From Armatimonadota bacterium (GTDB lineage Bacteria; Armatimonadota; Fimbriimonadia; Fimbriimonadales; Fimbriimonadaceae): a stretch of 64,000 nucleotides of DNA. The DNA lies in the NCBI GenBank assembly GCA_016125185.1, contig WGMG01000011.1, positions 1 through 64,000 of the forward strand. The letters are read 5' to 3'. Both the position numbers and the translations under genes were made by a program. Below, one piece after another: positions 1 to 7,677 of this stretch. The notes beneath the pieces are model-generated. The model had not been told where the DNA came from. It worked only from the letters and a program-made list of their open reading frames with translations, and ran no database searches. Position 1 is the first letter of the stretch; the number at the start of each line of letters is the position of its first letter.

Positions 1-2
1 AC

Positions 3-125
3 AAATCCAAAAAGACCGTCATCGTCGCATGCGCAAGGAAACTCGCACACGTCGTCTGGGCAATCCTAACGAACGACGAAGACTACAGCCAAGAGATATT
101 CATGAAACAGGCAAGGCTCACTTGA
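3..125 (+). CDS. IS110-family transposase, C-terminal end (partial)
   Basis: An open frame runs in from the left edge of the window and stops at TGA 123-125, giving about 40 residues. The peptide has the signature of the end of IS110/IS1111 (DEDD, Transposase_20) transposases: a basic KSKKT stretch, then VACARKLAHVVWAIL, then a DEDY motif and a short tail. In this family the same motif order (GKPKKxAxxACxRKLLxxxxA) closes the protein. The catalytic parts lie outside the window. No start is visible because the gene is cut by the window edge, not by a mutation. The assignment rests on 40 residues only. Confidence 0.72.
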   Translation, partial: KSKKTVIVACARKLAHVVWAILTNDEDYSQEIFMKQARLT

Positions 126-335
126 CAAGACAGCATCTAAGCTCTGCGATCCCTCCGGGATCGTTCCTGCATGGTAGTCGGCATTGGGTGCAGGGTGCTA
201 GCTTTGCAAGAGCGCAGAACACAGTGTGCGGTAGAGTGGGAGTTGGGGGCGGCAGTCGGCAATTGGTGTGTCATCGCGGCCGCTCGGACCATCCTTTGTG
301 CCAAGGGATAGCCTCGTTTTCGAAGGCTTTCGGCT
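126..335. other. Non-coding stretch after the transposase tail
   Basis: No supported gene. It should contain the right end of the IS110-like element, but the exact end cannot be placed from one copy. It holds a short inverted repeat around 148-163 (GATCCC, TCC, GGGATC). Around 176 and 254 lie two imperfect copies of a motif close to GTCGGCATTGGTG. At 301-320 it holds a 20-bp string that recurs in the non-coding DNA at 30411-30430. The 129-residue ORF across this region is rich in Arg and Gly, resembles no family and runs against the enzyme gene at 336. Confidence 0.5.
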
Positions 336-2852
336 TCAGGATTCTTTTGTTCGGTGGATGGTGGCCCAGACTTCGCGCTTGGCGTCGAGGTCGCGGAATT
401 GTTTTCGTCCGGGGATGATGTCGAGGTAGAACGTTGCGATTTCGTGCGGTTTCATCTTGGCTTTGAGTCGCACGGCTTTGATGCTGAACGGAGCGAGTTT
501 TTGGGGTTCGGATGTGAGGATTTCGGCGTGGTCGCAACCGAAGTAAACCTCTTCTTCGATCTCGCCCAGGAGGTTGGTTTTGTAGGCTTTGGCGATGGGG
601 CCGGGGAGGGTGACTTCGGCGGTGCACTCAACGCCGTCGTATTCGACGAGGCGGAGGACGAAGGGGTGGCCCATACCCTCGCCGCCGTAGCTATTCAGGC
701 CGTGCTTGCAGAAAGACTCTTGCTCACGATAGAAGGCGGTGGCGAGGACGCCCGGCGTGTGGATGGTGACAGCGGAAAAGTCATCCGGCATTTCGGGTTG
801 GCCCTTTTCGGGTAGCTCCCGTTCCTGGTGAGAAAGCCACGTTGAAGCGTAACTCGCTCGGTGGTTTTGGCGCGATTGGCGTACGCAGTCTGCGTTGCTG
901 AGGCCATCATGAACGTAGAGACGATAGCCCCCACCGCCTGACCACTTCTGCTTTTTGCCGTCCCACGGATCGAGGGACATGACGACATTTTCTATGTGGT
1001 CCTCACAACGGAACCATTGCTGGCTCCCGCTGTGGGTGATGAGAAGGTTAGAACCTTGGGGATAAGCGATATCTACAAAGGATTGAGCCGTGAAGGCTCC
1101 CTCGACGGATTCAAACCATTGCTTGCTGGTCATCCAGTCGCCCTCTGGATACTTTCTTTTCCCGGACGAACCGGTGCCGACTTCGTGGACGGCGAATGGG
1201 CTGTCGCTTCGAATGACAGCGTTTTGACCCAGGGGGAACAGGACTCGAACTGCGCCGCCGTAGCCGGGGTCGATCGCCTGCTTGTAGCCCATTTCGGTTT
1301 CGATGGTGAAGCCAATGTTCAGCTCGCCCGTCTCGATTCCCGCCGTAATCGTCAGATTGGCGACGTCAAACTCGCCGGTGAGTAACTCTAATTCACCGCC
1401 ATCCACATGCACTGCATTCGGTCGCTTCGCCTTGGTGCCGGCGATGATCGTGTTTCCTTCGAACCCAAACGCAAAGGAAAGCTGAAGGTTTTCGATGGTG
1501 CCGTTAGCGTTGGTGAATTCGAGAATGGTCAGCGTGTCGGTATCGAATCTCACTCGCATTTCGGCGAATTCGAAGGTGGCAATGGAGCCCTCGAGCTTCC
1601 ATTTCTGATCTTCACTTAGTCGCTCTGGGACGACTCGGTAACCGAACGACGGGGCGACCCGGTGATTGACGATGGCCTCGAAGCTGTTGGAATTGAACAG
1701 CATCTGGTCATCACGGTCGCGTAGAACGCGTTTTGCAAGCCTTTCCGTAGAGCTATTTCGGGCGGCGAGGTATCCGATCTTGCTTGCTTCAAACTCGGCA
1801 ACATGTCCGCACAAGCCTTCGCACTCGTGATTATCGTGGTGCTGGTAGGCGAGTAGAGTCCGCCACAATTCTTCAAGCTCCCAGGTTGGGTAGACATCCC
1901 AAGGATCGTATGGGCGGCCGAAGAGGCTGAGGATTGCGGCGGCTGACTCTTCTTGGCAAATGATTTGTTCCCATTCGGCCGACTCGCTGGGGTGATGATC
2001 GCTGTTCTTGCCGAGCGTCATCCCGTGCCAAACATCGTCGAGTTTGTAGGGTCGAACGGGGAGGTCGCGGCCTGTCCATTTAGCGAGGTACTCGCCGAGG
2101 GTGAGGGCTTCTACCCGGAACCTCGGATCGGCTTTGAGTTCGGCGAGCATCGGGAGCATGAGTTCGGAACGGCACATCCAATCTTGGGTGGGCATGAGTT
2201 CGAGCCACTGGAGGACGAGGGGCGGGATGTCGTCGGTGGTCGGCGGATTGGCGGCGAGGTCGTCGAGCAGGATACGGAAGTCTTCGGGCCACTGGTGAAG
2301 GTTGAGCCGGTTTCGGGTTGCAGTCGGGATTTGGGTTCCATCGATGCCCTGCCAGGCGACGACGGGCACGTCTTCGAACGGCACTTCGGGTGTGTGCCAG
2401 GTCCATTGGAAGTAGAGGGACGCGCCGGTGTAGCCGCATCCGGCCAGCATTTGGGGGAGTTGGGGGTAGAAGTCGAACTCTTCTTCCCAGAAGGTGCGGG
2501 GCCGGGTTCCGAGTACGCGGATGGCGGTTCGGACGCCGTAGATGCGCTGACGGACGTTGGATTCGCCGCCGTGAAAGAGTCCGTAGGGCTGACCGTAACT
2601 TGCGCCGACGACCTCGATGATGCCCTGCTTGATCGCCTCGCGGAGGGCGGCCAACTGCTCGGGGCATTCGGAGGCCATTTTTTCGTATCCGATGCCGTCG
2701 AAGTTGACGTTGCCTTTGACGCCAGCCTTTTGGCAGTAGGCGAGCATGTCGTCGGTTGAGCCGGGCAGGACGTCGTAACCCCACAGCCACTGCATATCGA
2801 CCCAGTGCATGTGGTTTCCGAACGTATAGGCGAGCGGGATTGGCTGGCTCAT
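336..2852 (-). CDS. GH38-like glycoside hydrolase (alpha-mannosidase-related)
   Basis: An 838-residue protein. The N-terminal 350 residues look like the catalytic barrel of GH38-type enzymes: an early HMHWVDMQW segment where GH38 has its metal-binding His-x-Asp, and a WEEEFDFYPQLPQ segment where GH38 enzymes carry the nucleophile loop (usually DxFG). The C-terminal half is beta-rich, as in GH38. The match is distant, so substrate is open; a glycosidase of the wider GH38/GH57 type is the safe call. There is no signal peptide, so it is probably cytoplasmic. An in-frame start 18 codons upstream is possible, but ATG at 2850-2852 was chosen because a TAGAAT box ends 8 nt before it, which predicts a leaderless mRNA. 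It is divergent from the SGNH hydrolase gene. Confidence 0.65.
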   Translation of the reverse strand: MSQPIPLAYTFGNHMHWVDMQWLWGYDVLPGSTDDMLAYCQKAGVKGNVNFDGIGYEKMASECPEQLAALREAIKQGIIEVVGASYGQPYGLFHGGESNVRQRIYGVRTAIRVLGTRPRTFWEEEFDFYPQLPQMLAGCGYTGASLYFQWTWHTPEVPFEDVPVVAWQGIDGTQIPTATRNRLNLHQWPEDFRILLDDLAANPPTTDDIPPLVLQWLELMPTQDWMCRSELMLPMLAELKADPRFRVEALTLGEYLAKWTGRDLPVRPYKLDDVWHGMTLGKNSDHHPSESAEWEQIICQEESAAAILSLFGRPYDPWDVYPTWELEELWRTLLAYQHHDNHECEGLCGHVAEFEASKIGYLAARNSSTERLAKRVLRDRDDQMLFNSNSFEAIVNHRVAPSFGYRVVPERLSEDQKWKLEGSIATFEFAEMRVRFDTDTLTILEFTNANGTIENLQLSFAFGFEGNTIIAGTKAKRPNAVHVDGGELELLTGEFDVANLTITAGIETGELNIGFTIETEMGYKQAIDPGYGGAVRVLFPLGQNAVIRSDSPFAVHEVGTGSSGKRKYPEGDWMTSKQWFESVEGAFTAQSFVDIAYPQGSNLLITHSGSQQWFRCEDHIENVVMSLDPWDGKKQKWSGGGGYRLYVHDGLSNADCVRQSRQNHRASYASTWLSHQERELPEKGQPEMPDDFSAVTIHTPGVLATAFYREQESFCKHGLNSYGGEGMGHPFVLRLVEYDGVECTAEVTLPGPIAKAYKTNLLGEIEEEVYFGCDHAEILTSEPQKLAPFSIKAVRLKAKMKPHEIATFYLDIIPGRKQFRDLDAKREVWATIHRTKES

Positions 2853-2899
2853 TCGGTTGGATTCTACCGAGGTGGTGGCGGTGGTACGCTGGCGGCAAG
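2853..2899. promoter_or_regulatory. Divergent promoter region with two TANNNT boxes
   Basis: Only 47 bp separate two divergent start codons. On the minus strand TAGAAT ends 8 nt before the ATG at 2852. On the plus strand TACGCT (2885-2890) ends 9 nt before the ATG at 2900. Neither start has a Shine-Dalgarno match. Both spacings place a predicted transcription start at or next to the start codon. Confidence 0.55.
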
Positions 2900-3616
2900 A
2901 TGACATCTGCCTTGCTTGTCGCTCTTTCGCTTGGGTTTGTCTCGCCGCAGGCTTCGCCCAAGACCTATTTGTCGGACGTGGTTCAGCGGATGACGAAGGA
3001 TTGGCCGAACAATCGGATGGTGGAGATTGTGTGCCACGGGCACAGCGTGCCTGCGGGGTATGCGAAGACGCCGGAGATTCGGGCGGCGGACGCGTATCCG
3101 AATCTGCTTCGGTTGGCTTTGTTCGAGCGGTTTCCGCACGCGGTGATCAATGTGACTGTGACGGCGATCGGGGGTGAAAATTCGATTTCGGGTGAGAAGC
3201 GGTTTGCCCACGACGTGCTGGAGCGACATCCCGATGTGGTGACGATCGACTATGGATTGAATGACCGAGGATTGGACCCAGTGGCGGTGCGGAATGCGTG
3301 GCAGTCGATGGTTCGGCAAGCAAAGGCACAGAACATCAAGGTGATCTTGATGACGCCGACAGCCGATCAATCGGCGAAGATGGACGACCCGAACGATCCG
3401 CTGGTCCAGCGGGCGGTGATGATTCGGGAGTTGGCAAAGCAAGAGGATGTCGGACTGGTCGACAGTTTTGAGGCGTTCCGCTTGGCAGTGGCGGGCGGGA
3501 AGCCGCTTGTGTCGCTGATGGCCCAGGTCAATCATCCAAATCGGCAGGGTCACGAGCTCGTGTTGGCGCGGCTTCTGGAGTGGTTTCCGAAGCCAGAAAG
3601 CGGTTCGGCCCGGTAG
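2900..3616 (+). CDS. SGNH/GDSL-family hydrolase
   Basis: A 238-residue secreted esterase-like protein. It begins with a short hydrophobic segment (MTSALLVALSLGFVSPQA) that reads as a signal peptide. SGNH blocks appear in order: a degenerate block I around CHGHSVPAG (the usual GDS is GHS), a Gly block around AIGGENS, the Asn block YGLNDRG, and a C-terminal HPNRQGH block with the catalytic His. The family hydrolyses acyl or acetyl esters, often on carbohydrates, which suits the neighbouring GH38-like gene. The open frame extends further upstream, but ATG 2900 matches both the signal peptide and a TACGCT box 9 nt upstream. Confidence 0.8.
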   Translation: MTSALLVALSLGFVSPQASPKTYLSDVVQRMTKDWPNNRMVEIVCHGHSVPAGYAKTPEIRAADAYPNLLRLALFERFPHAVINVTVTAIGGENSISGEKRFAHDVLERHPDVVTIDYGLNDRGLDPVAVRNAWQSMVRQAKAQNIKVILMTPTADQSAKMDDPNDPLVQRAVMIRELAKQEDVGLVDSFEAFRLAVAGGKPLVSLMAQVNHPNRQGHELVLARLLEWFPKPESGSAR

Positions 3617-3661
3617 TTTTCCGATGTATTTAACCTGAAGGTTCCGTGCTAGAATGGTGCC

Positions 3662-4327
3662 TTGGAAGGAAATCGCGCGCCCAATAAGGACTGGCTGCCG
3701 TATGTGCTGCCGATTGCGCTTTTTCTGGCGATCACGTTTGCCGAGGGGAAGGCTCCCGAGTACTACGTTTGGATCTATTTTGCAAAGATCATCGTGGTTG
3801 TTGGCGCGCTGATTTGGGCGAAACCGACGTGGCGCGACATCCAATACGACCCAAAGCTCGTGGTGAAATCCGTCGTTCTGGGATTGATTTTGTTCGCGGT
3901 TTGGGTTGGAATCGAGAAGTATCTGAACTACCCGCACATGGGAGATCGGTCGGCTTATAATCCGTTTGAGAAGATTCCCGATGCCGGGCTTCGGACGGCG
4001 TTTATTGCCGTGAGGTTCTTGGGCCTGGTGCTCGTGGTTCCTTTCATGGAGGAGCTTTTCTGGCGGTCGTTCTTCCTGCGGTACGCCAGCAATTCCAAGT
4101 TCTCGTCTTTGCCGATTGGGACCCACAACGAGGCAGGGGCGCTGATCGCCTGCTTGATCTTTGCTGGATCGCATCCCGAGTGGATTTCTGCGTTCATTTT
4201 CGCAGTGGCGTTGACGATTTTGGTGGGGCGAACGAAGAGCATCTTTGCGTGTTTTGTGACCCATGCGGTGACGAATTTGGCGTTGGGGATTTATGTGATG
4301 TCGACCGGGTCTTGGCACCTCTGGTAG
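3662..4327 (+). CDS. CPBP-family membrane protein (CAAX-protease-related)
   Basis: A 221-residue polytopic membrane protein with about six hydrophobic segments. It carries the CPBP/Abi signature: EELFWRSFFLRY, the Glu-Glu-x3-Arg motif, then a GSHPEW segment and a final FVTHAVTNL block with the second conserved His. This matches CAAX prenyl protease-related proteins, intramembrane glutamic-type proteases whose bacterial substrates are mostly unknown. The start is TTG 3662; no ATG or GTG lies in frame nearby. TAGAAT (3650-3655) ends 6 nt before that TTG, supporting the choice and suggesting a leaderless transcript. Confidence 0.82.
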   Translation: MEGNRAPNKDWLPYVLPIALFLAITFAEGKAPEYYVWIYFAKIIVVVGALIWAKPTWRDIQYDPKLVVKSVVLGLILFAVWVGIEKYLNYPHMGDRSAYNPFEKIPDAGLRTAFIAVRFLGLVLVVPFMEELFWRSFFLRYASNSKFSSLPIGTHNEAGALIACLIFAGSHPEWISAFIFAVALTILVGRTKSIFACFVTHAVTNLALGIYVMSTGSWHLW

Positions 4328-4593
4328 TTCATTTGATCGAATGATTTTCGGGGCTTTTGGTGGATTTTCCCCTCCCGTCACCTGACACAAGTCAGGAGAC
4401 ACCCATCCATATTGCAACTGCCTTTGTGGCAGTTGCAATATGGACCGTCCAAATTTCCTTCGGACAATTTGGAGAGGGAGTGGGGCTGACCTTCCATCCC
4501 TTGCTTGTTTTTTGAAAAATACTATACGCAGAGAGTATTTTTGGGGAATACTTCGTAGTAGTTACTTGGCACCCCAACCGCGAAGAGTTCCCT
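4328..4593. repeat. Intergenic element with a long perfect hairpin (copy A)
   Basis: The gap holds a structured repeat at about 4371-4487. A short hairpin, CTGAC-ACAA-GTCAG, is followed by GGAGACACCC and then a perfect 17-bp stem: TCCATATTGCAACTGCC (4406-4422), loop TTTGT, and its complement (4428-4444). A third inverted repeat (TCCAAATT/AATTTGGA) follows, ending in GGAGAGGG. The same order and much of the sequence recurs at 7551-7665, so this is a dispersed element and not only a terminator. The last 100 bp before the exporter gene show no clear promoter. Confidence 0.75.
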
Positions 4594-6198
4594 TTGGCTA
4601 GTTCTGCAACCTTTTCGACCGCTATTCCGAGTCTCGACATCAATCATAAGTACCGCTGGCTGATTCTCATCGGCCTGATGACGGCGGCGGTCATGGAGAT
4701 TTTGGACACCACTATCGTCAACGTCGCTTTGCCGACGATGGCGGGGAACCTCAGCGCCACCACAACCGAAGTGGCATGGGTTTCGACGGGCTACATCCTT
4801 TCAAACGTCATCGTTTTGCCGATGACGGCGTACTTGACGGGCGTCTTTGGGCGGCGAAACTACCTTTCGGCTTCGATTCTGATCTTCATCATTTCGTCGT
4901 TTTTGTGCGGTGTCAGCCATTCGCTGGTCGAACTAGTGCTGTGGCGCATCTGCCAGGGCATCGGCGGCGCGGCGTTGCTTTCGACGGCTCAGGCGACGAT
5001 TCGCCAGATTTTTCCCAAACAACAGCAGCCGATGGTGCAGACCATCTTCCTGCTCGGCATCATTGTGGCTCCGACGCTTGGGCCTACGCTGGGCGGTTGG
5101 ATTACGGAAAACTACACCTGGAATTGGTGCTTTTTCATCAACGTACCCATCGGCATCGCGTCGTTTTTCCTGGTTTCGAACTTCCTTCAGGACCCGCCGG
5201 GGATGCGGAACGGCAGTCGGCAACCGGACTGGCTAGGCATCAGTCTGCTCGCGGTTGGGCTCGGGTCGTTGCAGTATGTTCTCGAGGAAGGCAATCAGCA
5301 CGATTGGTTTCAGGACGACATGATTGTCCGGCTGGCGGTGCTTTCGGCGATCTGTTTGATCGTGCTTTTGTGGTGGCAGTTCTCGCCGCGCAACAAGCAA
5401 CCGGTCATTGAGTTTCGGGTGCTGAAGAATCGGGATTTGACGGCGGCGATCCTGCTGTTTGTGTCGATGGGCTTCGGCCTGTACGGGGGCGTTTTTATTT
5501 TTCCCCTCTTTTCGCAGGGCATCTTGGGCTTTAACCCGACTGAGACGGGCTTAGCTCTTCTGCCCGGTGGCATTGCGACGGCGACTTCGTCGATGATCGT
5601 TGGCCAGCTGCTTTCCCGCACGAAGATCGACCCGAGGTACATCATCATGCTGGGGGTTGGACTCTTCATCTTTTCGATGTGGGACCTGGCGCATCTGTCG
5701 GTGATGTCGGGATTTGAGGATGTGAAGTACCCACTCTTGATCCGCGGATTTGCGCTTGGGTTCTTGTTTGCGCCGATTAATAGCGTCGCGTATGCGAATA
5801 TCGATCCTCGGGAAGCGCAGCAGGCGTCGGGCTTGATTAATCTGGCGCGGCAGCTTGGCGGGTCCTTCGGCATCGCGTATTTGGGAACGTTTGTGACGAC
5901 GAGGACGGCGTTCCACCGGGCTTCGCTGGTGGACCACCTTCAGCCGGATAATCTGGCGGTTCAGAATCGAATCGACATGGTGACGCACGGCGTGATGGCG
6001 CGAGGCGTTGATGCCGAAAGGGCGCACCAGGCGGGTGTGGCGATCTTGAATGGAACGGTCAACAAGCAATCGGCGATGCTGGCGTTCAACGACTCTTGGA
6101 TGCTGATTTTGGCGGCGTTTGTGGTGGCGACTCCGGCGATCTTCTTGCTGAGGAAGCCAAAGGCGTCGGGCGGTGCTCCGGCGGGCGGGGGACACTAG
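4594..6198 (+). CDS. DHA2-family MFS drug/solute exporter (EmrB/QacA type)
   Basis: A 534-residue membrane transporter with 13-14 hydrophobic segments. Family motifs are clear: MEILDTTIVNVALPTM in helix 1, the loop 2-3 motif around GVFGRRNY, and the antiporter-type motif C region LGIIVAPTLGPTLGGWI. Members are proton-driven exporters of drugs, dyes or metabolites across the inner membrane, often with an HlyD-type adaptor; no adaptor gene is adjacent. The start is probably TTG 4594, because the conserved N-terminal helix needs residues upstream of the first in-frame ATG. There is no good Shine-Dalgarno site. Downstream (6211-6309) are three tight hairpins. Confidence 0.9.
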   Translation: MASSATFSTAIPSLDINHKYRWLILIGLMTAAVMEILDTTIVNVALPTMAGNLSATTTEVAWVSTGYILSNVIVLPMTAYLTGVFGRRNYLSASILIFIISSFLCGVSHSLVELVLWRICQGIGGAALLSTAQATIRQIFPKQQQPMVQTIFLLGIIVAPTLGPTLGGWITENYTWNWCFFINVPIGIASFFLVSNFLQDPPGMRNGSRQPDWLGISLLAVGLGSLQYVLEEGNQHDWFQDDMIVRLAVLSAICLIVLLWWQFSPRNKQPVIEFRVLKNRDLTAAILLFVSMGFGLYGGVFIFPLFSQGILGFNPTETGLALLPGGIATATSSMIVGQLLSRTKIDPRYIIMLGVGLFIFSMWDLAHLSVMSGFEDVKYPLLIRGFALGFLFAPINSVAYANIDPREAQQASGLINLARQLGGSFGIAYLGTFVTTRTAFHRASLVDHLQPDNLAVQNRIDMVTHGVMARGVDAERAHQAGVAILNGTVNKQSAMLAFNDSWMLILAAFVVATPAIFLLRKPKASGGAPAGGGH

Positions 6199-6363
6199 GG
6201 TTTTAGGTTTGAGGATGGCAATCCTCACTTTCATCTCGCGAAGGCTTCGCGGTCCAAAGAACAAGTCATCCACCCCGTCGCTGCGCCACCCCTCCAATCT
6301 TTGGAGGGGAAAGGTTTGGTTTCCTCGCGCCAAAAATTAGCCTCTTAGCTCTTCGTGGATGCT
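6199..6363. terminator. Three consecutive hairpins between convergent genes
   Basis: Three perfect inverted repeats lie in 100 bp: GAGGAT/ATCCTC with a 4-nt loop (6211-6226), CGCGAAG/CTTCGCG with a 1-nt gap (6237-6251), and CCCCTCCAA/TTGGAGGGG with a 3-nt loop (6289-6309). They lie between the converging exporter and the gene at 6364, so at least one probably ends transcription. None is followed by a strong T run. The GC-rich arms resemble dispersed intergenic repeats elsewhere in the window. Confidence 0.5.
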
Positions 6364-6897
6364 TCAGAGACCTGGGCCGTCGCCGACGGGGACGCCGATC
6401 ATGTGTCCGAGGGCGCCGGCCAGGACTTGGGATTCGGATTCCATATTGTGGCGAACGATCTCGCCGGGAATGATTTCGTCCCACTTCATCCAGTCGGGCC
6501 AGATGGAATTGTTGACAAAGTCGCCCTGCCCGTAAAAGCGGAAGAGGATGACTTCTTTGCCATCGCGTAACCACAGGCCGACGCGGAAGAGGTCCTCTTC
6601 GGTATGCGAGAACCAATTGCTCCCCATGATGTCGCGGTAGGTGTAGACGACTTCCTGAACCCGATCGAAGGTGATCACTTGGTTATTGCGGACGAACCAA
6701 AACGTTCGGTCCTGGATGCGCACAATGCGGTTGTTTGGGTCGATGGTGACCCGGCGCTTGCGACCGCCAAGAGTGAGGAGTGCAGTGCGCCAGCCAGACT
6801 CGATCACGAGGAATGGATTTTCGGCTCGGATGACGGGCCGAGGAGCGAATGCCTTGGTTACGAGACGAGAGAGAATGTTCTCGGTAAAGTCGCTCAT
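6364..6897 (-). CDS. Conserved hypothetical protein, PH-like fold suspected
   Basis: A 177-residue soluble protein with no signal peptide or membrane segment. I do not recognise a family. Its middle part alternates strands rich in V, I, R and F (residues about 25-120, for example RRVTIDPNNRIVRI and DRTFWFVRNNQVI), like small PH-domain or tubby-like sensors; this fold is a guess. The C-terminal part is charged and ends in a Gly-rich tail. ATG 6895-6897 is preceded on its strand by TAACAT ending 9 nt upstream, inside a GTTAAC-ATTG-GTTAAC palindrome that could be an operator. It is divergent from dps. Confidence 0.55.
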   Translation of the reverse strand: MSDFTENILSRLVTKAFAPRPVIRAENPFLVIESGWRTALLTLGGRKRRVTIDPNNRIVRIQDRTFWFVRNNQVITFDRVQEVVYTYRDIMGSNWFSHTEEDLFRVGLWLRDGKEVILFRFYGQGDFVNNSIWPDWMKWDEIIPGEIVRHNMESESQVLAGALGHMIGVPVGDGPGL

Positions 6898-6915
6898 CGT
6901 TAACCAATGTTAACG
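6898..6915. promoter_or_regulatory. GTTAAC palindrome over a start-proximal -10 box
   Basis: The 18 bp next to the minus-strand start codon contain two GTTAAC sites separated by 4 bp, themselves an inverted repeat, flanked by CG on both sides. The TAACAT -10-like box of the gene at 6364-6897 lies inside. A regulator bound here would block that promoter. dps begins 124 bp away on the other strand, so the site could also influence it. Confidence 0.4.
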
Positions 6916-7021
6916 CTTTTGGGCCTTTTGGGTTGCAACGAAAGTAACGTCTATGAAATGCAACGGTCCCCTTAGCGCAATCGTGGGAAGAGGAGTAAAA
7001 CGCAATTAGTTGGAGGAGAAA

Positions 7022-7516
7022 ATGGCAAACAAAATCGAAAGTCTTATCGAACATTCCTTCGCCGTCGTGACGGGACCGCAACGAGAAACGAACCAGCGGG
7101 TGCTTCAGCCGATCCTCACCGACCTGATCGCTTTCAGCCTGACGGTGAAACAGCTTCATTGGAACGTGATCGGACCAAATTTCCGGCCGATTCATCTTCA
7201 CCTCGACGAGATTCACGCCGACATTTTGGGAGCCATCGATACGGTGGCGGAGCGCTTGACGGCGTGCGGCCACAGTCCGGTTGGGACATTGAAAGCGACC
7301 CTTGAGAACACGGAGCTTTCGGACGTGCCGGAAGGTTTTACGAAGGATCGCGAAGTTCTGCTTTTGGCAGGGCATCAGCTTCAGGAACTTTCGGGTCTGA
7401 TTCGGTCGCGGATGGAGAGCATCGAGGACGTGGATACGGTGACGGCGGACATCCTTCACGGCATCGTGGAGACGCTTGAGAAGCATCACTGGATGATCGC
7501 GGCACAGGGCGCGTAA
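7022..7516 (+). CDS. dps: Dps-family DNA-binding ferritin-like protein
   Basis: A 164-residue ferritin-like protein of the usual Dps length. The Dps signature is intact: KQLHWNVIGPNF with ferroxidase His46, then IHLHLDEIHADILGAIDTVAERL with the His, Asp and Glu ligands shared between two subunits. Dps forms dodecamers that oxidise iron with peroxide, store it, and protect DNA in starvation and oxidative stress. The start is ATG 7022: GGAGGAG at 7012-7018 is one of the few strong Shine-Dalgarno sites in this window, and a TTG 12 nt upstream is unlikely. Monocistronic, followed by repeat element copy B. Confidence 0.93.
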   Translation: MANKIESLIEHSFAVVTGPQRETNQRVLQPILTDLIAFSLTVKQLHWNVIGPNFRPIHLHLDEIHADILGAIDTVAERLTACGHSPVGTLKATLENTELSDVPEGFTKDREVLLLAGHQLQELSGLIRSRMESIEDVDTVTADILHGIVETLEKHHWMIAAQGA

Positions 7517-7677
7517 GTTTCTCGCTTTTTGCTAACGGTTAGTGGATTGGCCCTCACCCGTCTCCTGACATAGGTCAGGAGACACCCTCTCCACACTGTA
7601 ACTGCCTTTGTGGCAGTTTCAACTGTGGACCCTCAATTCAAGAAATGGGAGAGGGAATTGGGGTTGTCGAGGGCCCC
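7517..7677. repeat. Intergenic element with hairpins (copy B)
   Basis: This is the second copy of the element at 4371-4487. It keeps the order CTGAC/GTCAG hairpin (7565-7578), GGAGACACCC, then a long stem with arms near 7590-7606 and 7612-7629 around the same TTTGT-type loop, and ends in GGGAGAGGG plus a G/T-rich tail. The long stem has a bulge and mismatches here, whereas copy A is perfect. Most of the differences are compensated or in loops, which suggests selection on structure. It lies between convergent genes. Confidence 0.72.

Noticed and set aside
29-418. 129-residue plus-strand ORF at the left edge
   Set aside because: It starts in a wrong frame of the transposase tail and continues through repeats and antisense to the GH38-like gene.
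2864-4438. 524-residue minus-strand open frame
   Set aside because: Antisense to the SGNH hydrolase and CPBP genes, with biased basic composition and no domain.
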